Assembly (NCBI GenBank): GCA_964603025.1
Contig: CAZRTO010000026.1
Span: 1-18,648 of the forward strand
DNA length: 18,648 nucleotides
Origin: CALFCX01 sp964603025
GTDB taxonomy: Bacteria > Margulisbacteria > WOR-1 > JAKLHX01
Reading direction: 5' to 3'
Position 1 is the first letter of the stretch, and every line of letters starts with the position of its first letter. Below the pieces are notes generated by a model. The model was not told the origin of the DNA. It saw only the letters and a list, made by a program, of their open reading frames with translations, and made no database searches. Shown here one piece after another: positions 7,312 through 14,199 of this stretch. A program made the translations under genes and the position numbers.

Positions 7312-7388
7312 CCTCACCCCGCCCCGACACGTCGGGGCACCCCTCTCCACTTTGTGGAGAGGGGAAGGCGCGGAGCGCTGGGGTGAGG
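7312..7388. repeat. palindromic element 3 in the trpB leader
   Basis: About 77 bp bounded by CCTCACCCC (7312-7320) and GGGGTGAGG (7380-7388), the same ends as the two elements in leuS. Inner hairpins are CCCCGAC-AC-GTCGGGG (7322-7337) and an 11-base stem 7340-7350/7354-7364 with a TTT loop, plus a GCGC-GGA-GCGC dyad near 7367-7377. It would make up most of the trpB 5' leader. Its right end is next to the GGGTGATT that pairs with the 16S rRNA end. Confidence 0.88.
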
Positions 7389-7399
7389 CGGGTGATTAA

Positions 7400-8599
7400 A
7401 TGAAATACAGCCAACCAGATAAACACGGTTATTTCGGCAAATTCGGGGGCGCTTTTGTTCCCGAGACGCTGGTCCCGTGCGTTGATGAGCTGAAAAACGC
7501 ATATTTTTCTGCCAAACAGGATAAAAGGTTCAAAAAGGAACTTGCCGAGTATCTCAAGGATTTTGCCGGGCGACCGACCCCTTTGTATTTTGCTGAAAGA
7601 TTGTCACGGCTCTACGGCTTCAAGGTCTATCTAAAGCGTGAGGACCTCTGCCACACCGGGGCTCACAAGATAAACAACTGCATCGGACAAATGCTGCTGG
7701 CCAGAAGCATGGGGAAAAAGAGGATAATCGCGGAGACCGGGGCTGGACAGCACGGCGTGGCTACCGCTACCGTTGCCGCGCTTTTCGGTCTTAAATGCGT
7801 GGTGTATATGGGATCGGATGACATCAAACGCCAGGCTCTCAATGTTTACAGGATGAATCTTCTCGGAGCAGAGGTCCGTTCCGTGGATACAGGGACCAGG
7901 ACCCTGAAAGAGGCCGTTAACGAGGCGCTCCGGGACTGGATGGCAAACGTAAAGGATACCTTTTACGTAATAGGCAGTTGTATCGGGCCCCATCCGTATC
8001 CGCTTATGGTCAGAGATTTTCAATCCGTGATAGGTTCCGAGACAAAAGAACAGCTCAAACAAAAGGAAGGGCGGCTACCCAGGACCTTAGTCGCCTGCGT
8101 TGGGGGGGGCAGTAATTCGATCGGCATGTTCTATCCCTTCATCGATGATAAAAAGGTCTCCATGATAGGAGCGGAGGCCGGAGGCAAGGGGATATCGTCA
8201 GGCAGACATTCAGCCGCTGTCATAGGGGGGGCTCCGGGGATACTCCACGGGACCCTAAGCCGGGTCATGCAGACCAATGACGGACAGATCTCGCCCACAC
8301 ATTCGGTATCTGCCGGTCTTGATTACCCGGGCGTCGGGCCTGAGCACGCTTATCTTTATTCAACGGGCAGGGTCAAATATGTCCCTGTAAGCGACGAACA
8401 GGCCGTTGAAGCTTTTCATCTGCTTTCGGAAATAGAAGGGATCATTCCGGCGCTTGAGTCTTCCCACGCGGTAGCTTATCTGAAAAAACTGCGCGGGAAA
8501 CTGTCCGGAAAGGATATTGTCGCCGTTTGCCTGTCAGGTAGGGGAGACAAGGATCTGGACATTGTGAAGAAGCATAAAGCTATAAGCCATAAGCTATAA
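7400..8599 (+). CDS. trpB: tryptophan synthase beta chain (TrpB1 type)
   Basis: Last step of tryptophan synthesis: PLP-dependent joining of indole and serine. 399 residues, normal for TrpB1. Seen: GRPTPLYFAERLSRLYG at about 58-73, the PLP lysine Lys90 in HTGAHKINN, the phosphate-binding loop GGGSN at 235-239, and HSVSAGLDYPGVGPEHAYL downstream. The gene stands alone, with no trpA or other trp gene in the window, so its alpha partner must be elsewhere. The start at 7400 is supported by GGGTGATT at 7390-7397, which extends the 16S complement, with GAGG at 7385-7388 from the repeat. A G8 run (8102-8109) encodes part of the phosphate loop. The last residues KAISHKL and the stop are made of a tandem heptamer repeat. 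Confidence 0.96.
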   Translation: MKYSQPDKHGYFGKFGGAFVPETLVPCVDELKNAYFSAKQDKRFKKELAEYLKDFAGRPTPLYFAERLSRLYGFKVYLKREDLCHTGAHKINNCIGQMLLARSMGKKRIIAETGAGQHGVATATVAALFGLKCVVYMGSDDIKRQALNVYRMNLLGAEVRSVDTGTRTLKEAVNEALRDWMANVKDTFYVIGSCIGPHPYPLMVRDFQSVIGSETKEQLKQKEGRLPRTLVACVGGGSNSIGMFYPFIDDKKVSMIGAEAGGKGISSGRHSAAVIGGAPGILHGTLSRVMQTNDGQISPTHSVSAGLDYPGVGPEHAYLYSTGRVKYVPVSDEQAVEAFHLLSEIEGIIPALESSHAVAYLKKLRGKLSGKDIVAVCLSGRGDKDLDIVKKHKAISHKL

Positions 8600-8607
8600 G
8601 CTGTAAG
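8573..8607. repeat. tandem 7-bp repeat at the trpB 3' end
   Basis: Five consecutive heptamers: CATAAAG, CTATAAG, CCATAAG, CTATAAG, CTGTAAG. The trpB stop TAA (8597-8599) lies in the fourth unit. Because seven is not a multiple of three and the unit contains TAA, tandem copies end all three frames within a few units. The copy number can therefore change while altering only the last residues of TrpB. Confidence 0.8.
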
Positions 8608-8617
8608 CGGAGATGTC

Positions 8618-9376
8618 ATGAATTTGATAATGCTTTTGTTTGTCTTTGTTCTCGGGCTTTTTATCGGGAGTTTTCTCAACGTATGCATATGCAGGCTTCC
8701 CAAGGAGGAGTCTATAGTATTTCCGCCTTCCCATTGCCCTAAATGCAAGAAAAGGCTCGGGATCCCGGATCTTATGCCGGTGTTCAGTTATTTGATCCTT
8801 CGGGGCAGATGCCGCTATTGCGGCGATAGCATATCCTTCCGGTATCCGCTGGTTGAGATCTTAACAGGGATATTATTCGTTGCGGTATTTTTCAAGTTCG
8901 GTGCGGTGCCTGACATATTTTTCCATTTCATATTCATATCGATACTTGTCGGCGTCACGTTCACCGACATCGAGACCCAGACCATACACGATTATTTTCC
9001 TTTTACCGGGATCGCTGCCGGGATACTCTACGGGCTCTATTCCGGGTCGCTGACCGGGTCGCTGGTCGCAACGGCGGCCGGGGCAGGGGTTTTCATAATT
9101 ATCAGGTCTCTGGGCAAATTTCTGTATAAGAGAGAGGCTATGGGAGAAGGGGATGTTCTGCTCGCGGCCATGATAGGGGCTTTTCTCGGCCCCGCCACCC
9201 TGATCGTTTCTATAGCCCTGTCGTTCCTTATGGGGGCCGTATTTTCGATAATTTTGCTGGCGTCCGGAGCTAAAAAAAGAGGGGAAGAGATACCTTTCGG
9301 GCCTTATCTTGCCGCTTCGGCGGTAATTGCGCTGTTTTGGGGTGATGCCATATGGCGCTGGTATCTCGGGCATTGA
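8618..9376 (+). CDS. pilD: prepilin peptidase / N-methyltransferase (type IV pilus or type II secretion)
   Basis: Polytopic inner-membrane aspartic protease that cleaves the leader of type IV prepilins or pseudopilins and methylates the new N-terminus. 252 residues with about seven to eight membrane segments. Seen: the N-terminal segment followed by NVCICRLP, the zinc-type pairs CPKC (40, 43) and CRYC (65, 68) of the methyltransferase domain, and both catalytic aspartates, Asp117 in TDIET and Asp179 in GEGD. All active-site residues are present. The ATG at 8618 has GGAG 5 bases upstream. It follows trpB by 18 bases across the heptamer repeat and may be co-transcribed. No pilin or secretion genes are in the window, so whether it serves pili or secretion is unknown; the symbol pilD is by family. 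Confidence 0.93.
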   Translation: MNLIMLLFVFVLGLFIGSFLNVCICRLPKEESIVFPPSHCPKCKKRLGIPDLMPVFSYLILRGRCRYCGDSISFRYPLVEILTGILFVAVFFKFGAVPDIFFHFIFISILVGVTFTDIETQTIHDYFPFTGIAAGILYGLYSGSLTGSLVATAAGAGVFIIIRSLGKFLYKREAMGEGDVLLAAMIGAFLGPATLIVSIALSFLMGAVFSIILLASGAKKRGEEIPFGPYLAASAVIALFWGDAIWRWYLGH

Positions 9377-9391
9377 AGAGGATCCGCAACC

Positions 9392-9420
9392 TTGTAGAAC
9401 CGGCCGGGAATTGGTATTAT
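9392..9420 (+). promoter_or_regulatory. weak candidate promoter of the ligase-like gene
   Basis: TTGTAG (9392-9397) and TATTAT (9415-9420) are spaced by 17 bases. The -10 matches five of six consensus bases but the -35 only three. Transcription would start near 9427, ten bases before the ATG at 9437. It may be an internal promoter in an otherwise continuous operon. Confidence 0.3.
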
Positions 9421-9436
9421 CTAGATTGGTGGGTAA

Positions 9437-12031
9437 ATGCCTGAAAAACTGCAGAAATATCTTGATCTTGCGATAGAAATATCTTTCTATGCTCTTGTTT
9501 TGTTCGCGCCTCTGTTCTTTGACAGGCGCATCGGCATAGTTTTTTCTCTGAGCAAAGCGACCTGGATCAGGGCCTGGACGCTGATCATTCTCGGACTTAT
9601 AGCCACAAAACTGCTGTCATCCAAAGGAAGCCGGTTCATAAGGTCCCCCCTGGATATTCCCGTGCTGACTTATATACTTGTGGTCGCCGCATCAATGCTC
9701 GTTTCCATAAATGTCTGGATCAGTTTTATAGGATCTTACGGACGTTACGAGGGGTTCATCACCATACTCAATTATGTCATTGTCTTCTTCCTTACCGTGA
9801 ACTACATTGACACAATAGAAAAGAAGCGCAGGGTCATGGTGCTTGCCCTTATCTCTTCGCTTATCATGGGGCTTTACGGAGTCATACAAAGAGCCGGCGC
9901 CGACCCTTATATGTGGGGAGGCGTGGTCACCAACGAGAGGGTCATTGCCACGATAGGACAACCGAACTTCCTCGCTGCTTATCTCGCGATGGCTTTTATT
10001 ATGGGGATCTATCTCCTTTTTACTCTCAAAAAGAACCGCCCGCCCTATATAAGGCGGGCAGACACGCCGTCTGATTTGAGACAACATAAAAAGCAGAAGT
10101 TCCGGGACAAAAAAAAGCCGCGCAATAACAACTTCTCGTCCATTTTGTTCAACTGGGACGAGGTGCTATTCCAGTTCAAGATCGTTTCGGCCTTCATTAG
10201 CGTCCCGGCGCTTTTTGTGTACGCGCTTTATTATGTCGACGGGAATGTCTATTTTTTCAACTGGCTTGCGGTCTTTTTTATGATCGTCATGCTGGCGGTT
10301 TATTTTGCTTTCCACTTTGAGCATTTGGATCACAGGATCTCGGCGCTCCTTTTGACGGGTTCTCTCATCGTAAATCTCGGCGGACTTTTGTCCACGCAGA
10401 GCAGGGGCGGGATAATCGGTCTTGCCTGCGGACTGGTGGTGTTTGCGATACTGTGCGGCCGCGAAACCCTTTATGAGCACAGGCTCAAGATAATTATCGC
10501 GGGAGTCTCGGGCGCGTTGATCGCGGTCGTATCCTTTGCAACGATAGGAGCAACGCAGCTTGGCAGATTTGTCGGGGAGATACAGATATCTTCCAGCGGG
10601 GATGGCGCCAAGGTTGAGGTGCGTGCTGCGGCGGGCAGCAGGATAGAGACATGGACGAGCTCATTCCACGTTATATCCGACAATATACTTTTTGGCATCG
10701 GGCCCGAAGTCGTCAAGATGAGATTTCCGCAGTATGAAACGCCAAAATTCAGGTTCAAGGAAGCTTTTCACGTAAAACAGGACAGGGCCCACAACGAGAC
10801 CCTGGATATGGCGGTGACCAGGGGAGCACTGGGGCTTGTAGTATATGTATGGCTGCTTTTTTCGGTTTTCAGCCTGGGCTTGAAACTGATGAAGGACGAT
10901 CCTTCCAGGAATGTGCTGACGGCCGCCTTGCTGGGGGCCGCGGCGTCGTATCTGGTGCAGAATCAGTTCAGTTTCGGTGTCGTGGCGATAACCTCACTGT
11001 TCTGGATCATTATGGGAATGGTCCCTCGAGAGCAGGAGAGGGCTCAGACAAAGCCATCCTCCGTAAAAGTCGAACTTATGATAGTCGTGTGGATTGTGAT
11101 AGCCGTATTGCTATACGCGTCTTCCTTCCCATATATCGGGGATAAATACTTCAAGACCGCACAGAACTTTGCCGCCGGCGGACAGTATGAACAATCTTTC
11201 GATAATTTTGAACGCTCACTGAAATTCATGACGTTTGACGGAGGATATTACACGCATTACGGCATGACCATACTGAACAGCCGGGTAGGCCAGCCTCCGG
11301 ACGCGGACCTTATGCGCAAGTCCATCGATGTGTTCTCGCGAGGGCAGAAAGCAGACCCTTATAATGCGGACAATTTCTATATGTCCGGAAGGGCGCATAT
11401 AATACTCAATGACATGGGCCAGGGAGATCATATAAAGACCGCTGAAGATTTCAGTCAAAAAGCCATCATCATAGATCCTTATTATTCCGAGGCTTATCAG
11501 AACCTGAGCTATATCGCCGAAAAAAGGGGAGACCTGAAGAAAGCGATAAACATGTATGAAAAAGCCTTTGAGGCCAAGCCAGTGAATCCTGATATAGGCA
11601 TATCCATATACAGGTATTACAAGGGGATGGGCCGGGAGAAAGAAGCTTTTGCGGTCCTGGAGCGCCCTCTTGAGATAGAGCCCGCCAACGAAGTGCTGCT
11701 CGTTCTTTTAGGGGACCTTTACAGAGAGTCTGGTCTGAACGATAAAGCGCTTGAGAAATATAATGCCGCCCTGTCCGTAAAACCTTCCGATGTCACTGCC
11801 ATGGTGGGCATCGGGATGGTCCTTCTTCAGACAGGAAAGGACGAAGAGGCTTTTGGGAGATTCCAGGAGACAATGATGATAGCCCCGGACAATCCGATAC
11901 TTCATAACGGGCTGGGGGCATATTATCTAAAAAAAGGCGACAGGAATAGAGCTGTGCAATCCTTCAGGCAGGCGCTGTCTTTGGACGGCTCCAACGAATT
12001 TGCCAGAAGGATGTTAGAATTGCTCAAGTAA
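9437..12031 (+). CDS. O-antigen-ligase-like polytopic membrane protein with C-terminal TPR domain
   Basis: 864 residues. The first 565 or so are about a dozen hydrophobic segments with the Wzy_C/O-antigen ligase signature: TQSRGGIIGL at about 319-328, then the periplasmic-loop region GIGPEVVKMRFPQY and RAHNETLDMAVTRGALGL (about 450-467). Residues about 570-860 are soluble TPR repeats (motifs like A...Y..A...KP.N), ending NEFARRMLELLK. Ligases of this superfamily move polysaccharide from a lipid carrier to lipid A or to protein (PglL/TfpO class); TPR-fused forms often glycosylate proteins. With a prepilin peptidase next door, pilin glycosylation is an attractive but unproven idea. Residues about 195-234 form a basic, low-complexity cytoplasmic loop carrying a palindromic repeat. 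Start at 9437 follows GGTGGG by four bases. Confidence 0.8.
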   Translation: MPEKLQKYLDLAIEISFYALVLFAPLFFDRRIGIVFSLSKATWIRAWTLIILGLIATKLLSSKGSRFIRSPLDIPVLTYILVVAASMLVSINVWISFIGSYGRYEGFITILNYVIVFFLTVNYIDTIEKKRRVMVLALISSLIMGLYGVIQRAGADPYMWGGVVTNERVIATIGQPNFLAAYLAMAFIMGIYLLFTLKKNRPPYIRRADTPSDLRQHKKQKFRDKKKPRNNNFSSILFNWDEVLFQFKIVSAFISVPALFVYALYYVDGNVYFFNWLAVFFMIVMLAVYFAFHFEHLDHRISALLLTGSLIVNLGGLLSTQSRGGIIGLACGLVVFAILCGRETLYEHRLKIIIAGVSGALIAVVSFATIGATQLGRFVGEIQISSSGDGAKVEVRAAAGSRIETWTSSFHVISDNILFGIGPEVVKMRFPQYETPKFRFKEAFHVKQDRAHNETLDMAVTRGALGLVVYVWLLFSVFSLGLKLMKDDPSRNVLTAALLGAAASYLVQNQFSFGVVAITSLFWIIMGMVPREQERAQTKPSSVKVELMIVVWIVIAVLLYASSFPYIGDKYFKTAQNFAAGGQYEQSFDNFERSLKFMTFDGGYYTHYGMTILNSRVGQPPDADLMRKSIDVFSRGQKADPYNADNFYMSGRAHIILNDMGQGDHIKTAEDFSQKAIIIDPYYSEAYQNLSYIAEKRGDLKKAINMYEKAFEAKPVNPDIGISIYRYYKGMGREKEAFAVLERPLEIEPANEVLLVLLGDLYRESGLNDKALEKYNAALSVKPSDVTAMVGIGMVLLQTGKDEEAFGRFQETMMIAPDNPILHNGLGAYYLKKGDRNRAVQSFRQALSLDGSNEFARRMLELLK
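10038..10073. repeat. probable palindromic insert in the ligase-like gene
   Basis: GCCCGCC (10038-10044) pairs with GGCGGGC (10053-10059) around an AT-rich loop, followed at once by CAGAC-ACGCC-GTCTG (10059-10073). It is translated in frame as RPPYIRRADTPSD, within a hydrophilic loop between two membrane segments where an insert would be tolerated. No second copy is in this window, so the repeat status is inferred from shape. Confidence 0.5.
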
Positions 12032-12036
12032 AAGCG

Positions 12037-12324
12037 ATGAAAAGTCCATCATCTGTCCGCTATGGTCTGGTCTTTCTCCTGTTGGCAATATCCCTTGCCT
12101 TTGTGGTGGTCAAAAGGGCCGTCGACCGCTATGAAGCTCTGGACCGTCTTTCGATACGGCTCTCCGATGAGATAGGGAGAGAGCGCGAGCGCAACAAAGC
12201 CCTTTTGGCGAGATTGCGGGAACTTGAGACTGACAGATATGTTGAACTCCTGGCAAGACGCAGGCTGGGATATGTAAAGTCAGGGGAATCGGCTTATAAG
12301 GTGATGGAAAAAGCCGGGCGTTAG
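12037..12324 (+). CDS. FtsB/DivIC-like septum formation initiator protein
   Basis: Small bitopic membrane protein, 95 residues, of the divisome scaffold family that joins FtsL and FtsQ/DivIB. Seen: a short cytoplasmic N-terminus, one membrane segment (YGLVFLLLAISLAFVVVK, about 9-26), a coiled-coil-prone stretch (about 30-67) and the C-terminal family signature DRYVELLARRRLGYVKSGE (about 68-86). The start follows the ligase-like stop by five bases, without a good Shine-Dalgarno, suggesting translational coupling. The TAG stop at 12322-12324 gives its last base to the tRNA gene that follows, so the two must be one transcript. No other division gene is in the window. Confidence 0.75.
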   Translation: MKSPSSVRYGLVFLLLAISLAFVVVKRAVDRYEALDRLSIRLSDEIGRERERNKALLARLRELETDRYVELLARRRLGYVKSGESAYKVMEKAGR

Positions 12325-12407
12325 CCGTTGTGGTGGAATTGGTATACACGAGGGACTTAAAATCCCTTCCCGGTTACGGGATGTCGGTTCGACTCCGACC
12401 AACGGCA
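12324..12407 (+). tRNA. tRNA-Leu (anticodon UAA)
   Basis: An 84-base class II tRNA. The acceptor stem pairs GCCGTTG (12324-12330) with CAACGGC (12400-12406), with discriminator A12407. The anticodon stem AGGGA/TCCCT (12351-12355/12363-12367) encloses loop CTTAAAA with anticodon TAA at 12358-12360. The long variable arm (12368-12382) forms CCCG-GTTA-CGGG. The T arm is GTCGG-TTCGACT-CCGAC (12383-12399). CCA is not encoded. No promoter of its own is visible. It starts on the last base of the preceding stop codon, and the end of the convergent regulator gene is three bases beyond its 3' end. Confidence 0.97.
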
Positions 12408-12410
12408 GTT

Positions 12411-13772
12411 CTACTTTATTTCGAGAGTTTCGATCTTTGAAAGAAGCATGTTCCTGTTTATGTTCAATATCTTTGAGGCCGTCTGCATCTCAAAATTGCA
12501 TTTTTTCAGTATCTTGAGTATGAACTCTTTTTCAAATACCGATGTCAGGCTGTCCAGCGAGAGCCCCGAAGCTTCATCTATATAAGAGAAAGCAGGGGAC
12601 CACAAGAGAACGCAAAAAGGCAGATCAAGGCAGGTTATGGCTTCGCTGGCGGTGGCCGTTACGGCTTTTTTGAGTGTATTGTTTATCTCGTCGTAATTGC
12701 CCGGCCAGGGGTACGCCCTTAGTATCTCCATGGCGTCAGCGCTTATTTCCCTGACTTTTCTTCCGGCGGATCTGGCATGCCTTTCGATCAGCTCCTGGCA
12801 TATTTCCGGTATGTCCTCGCCGCGGGACCTGAGCGGAGGGATGAGCAGTGAATCGCCGATAATGCTTTCCAGCAGGGACTTTTGCGGAGAATCCTGGGAA
12901 TAAATCTCTTCCGACGAAGAAAAGATGAGCCTTACGTCAGCAGGGATGTCCTGTGAACTGCCGTGCCTTCTTGCCGTCTTTTTCTCGGCTGCTTCTGCAA
13001 GCGCTCTGACAAGCCCTTCCGAGGCATGTTCGATGTTGTTTATAAGTAGCGTGCCTTGCGAAAAACGCTCAAAAAGGCCGGAGCTTTTATCAAGGTCGTA
13101 GACGGAAGTGCCTTTGCCTGAACCGAAAAGCCGCACATAGATATCTTTTTCGTCCATTCCCGGGGTCAGGTCAATGATCCCGAACCCCGAGTCTTTACGG
13201 CGGCTTGAAGAATGGATCATATAGGCTACAGCCTCTTTTTCGGTGCCGGGTTCTCCCAATATCAGCACGGGATCTTCGGAGCCGGATAATTGCATCGCTC
13301 TGTCCGTCATGGATTGCAATACTTTGCTCTGTCCGGTCAGTTCCGGTAGATGCCTAGTCCCGTCCAGGTCTTCCCGGAGACTTGAAGCCGATGTTCTCAG
13401 CTGTTTTTTACGGGTCAGGGCTTTTGCCATGGAGATGATCTGGGAGACATCAAACGGTTTTACTATGTAATTGTTCGCTCCTATCTTGACCGATTCTCCG
13501 GCTTTTTGGACATCATTGACCGCGGTGACCATTATGACCTCTATGGAAGGGTCGATCTTTTTGAGTCTTTGGAGGGTTTCCATGCCGTCCATTCCGGGCA
13601 TCCGTATATCTAGGAATACGAGGTCTATTTTGTGGTCAACGGCCTTTTTTAAGGCCGCTTCTCCGGTGGATACCGAAATGAGGTCGTAATCATCCTGAAG
13701 GATCAGGGAAAATGATTCCCTTATGCTCTCTTCATCGTCGACTATAAGTATGCAGGGCTTGTCGCTGTTCAT
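12411..13772 (-). CDS. NtrC-shaped response regulator with degenerate AAA+ domain (pseudo-activator)
   Basis: 453 residues: receiver domain, AAA+-like domain, Fis-type HTH. The receiver keeps its phosphorylation site (Asp55 in FLDIRMPG, acidic pair Asp12-Asp13, Thr83, Lys105). The AAA+ part aligns with sigma54 activators but its key residues are lost. Walker A reads GEPGTEKE (173-180; the glycine before Lys is Glu). The region of the GAFTGA sigma54-contact loop reads GSGKGTSVYD (217-226). Walker B reads LLINNI (242-247) in place of LFLDE. The arginine-finger segment FREDLFYRL has no counterpart. The PPLRSRGEDI segment and the WPGN motif survive. The C-terminus ends NFEMQTASKILNINRNMLLSKIE, a recognisable DNA-binding HTH. 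It is an intact frame, not a decaying gene, and overlaps the 111-residue gene by ATGA. Probably a phosphorylation-responsive DNA-binding protein, or a partner of the intact regulator at 14241-15602, without activator ATPase. Confidence 0.85.
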   Translation of the reverse strand: MNSDKPCILIVDDEESIRESFSLILQDDYDLISVSTGEAALKKAVDHKIDLVFLDIRMPGMDGMETLQRLKKIDPSIEVIMVTAVNDVQKAGESVKIGANNYIVKPFDVSQIISMAKALTRKKQLRTSASSLREDLDGTRHLPELTGQSKVLQSMTDRAMQLSGSEDPVLILGEPGTEKEAVAYMIHSSSRRKDSGFGIIDLTPGMDEKDIYVRLFGSGKGTSVYDLDKSSGLFERFSQGTLLINNIEHASEGLVRALAEAAEKKTARRHGSSQDIPADVRLIFSSSEEIYSQDSPQKSLLESIIGDSLLIPPLRSRGEDIPEICQELIERHARSAGRKVREISADAMEILRAYPWPGNYDEINNTLKKAVTATASEAITCLDLPFCVLLWSPAFSYIDEASGLSLDSLTSVFEKEFILKILKKCNFEMQTASKILNINRNMLLSKIETLEIK

Positions 13773-14104
13773 GCATTAAGCTCATCGGCTTTGGCGAACC
13801 GGTCTATTATCAGAAGCGCCTGGCGTCTCAATTCGGTATCGGCCAGTATGCTCCCGGATATCGATTTTACCATCATCCCGGACTTTTTTCCATCAAGAAT
13901 GCCGCTGCCGAACTCACAAGCCAGGGCGGCTTTGACCATTTTTTCGATGGCTTCAGGGATGGTATCGGACAATCTGAGAAGCTCGGAGAGCATTTTTTCG
14001 AAGGACTCGATCTTCTCTTCGTCCTTTATGCCGAACAAAAGAGCCGCTTCCTGCGGCGCGGGCCGTTTCGCGATTCGGGCCTGCTGTAGTCCTTTTTCCT
14101 GCAT
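13769..14104 (-). CDS. unknown 111-residue protein under a sigma54 promoter
   Basis: I do not recognise this family. It is soluble, with no signal peptide or membrane segment, mostly helical in character and rich in Lys, Glu, Ala and Leu, with segments such as EEKIESFEKMLSELLRL and EAIEKMVKAALA. No metal site or catalytic motif is visible; its single Cys is isolated. The ATG at 14102-14104 has GGAGGG at 14113-14118. A sigma54-type -24/-12 site is placed so that transcription begins about 27 bases upstream of it. Its TGA overlaps the start of the pseudo-activator gene (ATGA, 13769-13772), so the two should be made together and may interact. Codon use looks like that of its neighbours. The evidence that it is a real gene is the promoter, ribosome site and coupling; the function is open. 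Confidence 0.75.
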   Translation of the reverse strand: MQEKGLQQARIAKRPAPQEAALLFGIKDEEKIESFEKMLSELLRLSDTIPEAIEKMVKAALACEFGSGILDGKKSGMMVKSISGSILADTELRRQALLIIDRFAKADELNA

Positions 14105-14142
14105 TTCTTAAGCCCTCCTTCCCTGATTTTCTACAATGATAC

Positions 14143-14159
14143 AGCAATTTTACCGCCAG
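14143..14159 (-). promoter_or_regulatory. sigma54 (RpoN) -24/-12 promoter
   Basis: On the minus strand CTGGC (14155-14159) and TTGCT (14143-14147) are spaced so that the GG and GC doublets are 12 bases apart, as in the consensus YTGGCACG-N4-TTGCW. The two bases after TGGC deviate. Start of transcription is predicted at about 14132, 27 bases before the ATG at 14104, with a GGAGGG between. Confidence 0.75.
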
Positions 14160-14199
14160 AGCATCCCTTAGAGCTAAATGCTTTTCATTGTCTTTTCCA

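Noticed and set aside
5206..7388. CRISPR array suggested by the repeated CCTCACCCC units
   Set aside because: The copies are far apart, occur in both orientations and lie inside or beside genes; there are no regular spacers and no cas genes.
12078..12095. Sigma54-like TGGCAATATCCCTTGC in the ftsB-like gene
   Set aside because: The doublets are one base too far apart and the site lies inside a coding region.
14160..14199. IHF site between the enhancer pair and the sigma54 promoter
   Set aside because: The stretch is AT-rich, but I could not fit the WATCAANNNNTTR consensus on either strand.
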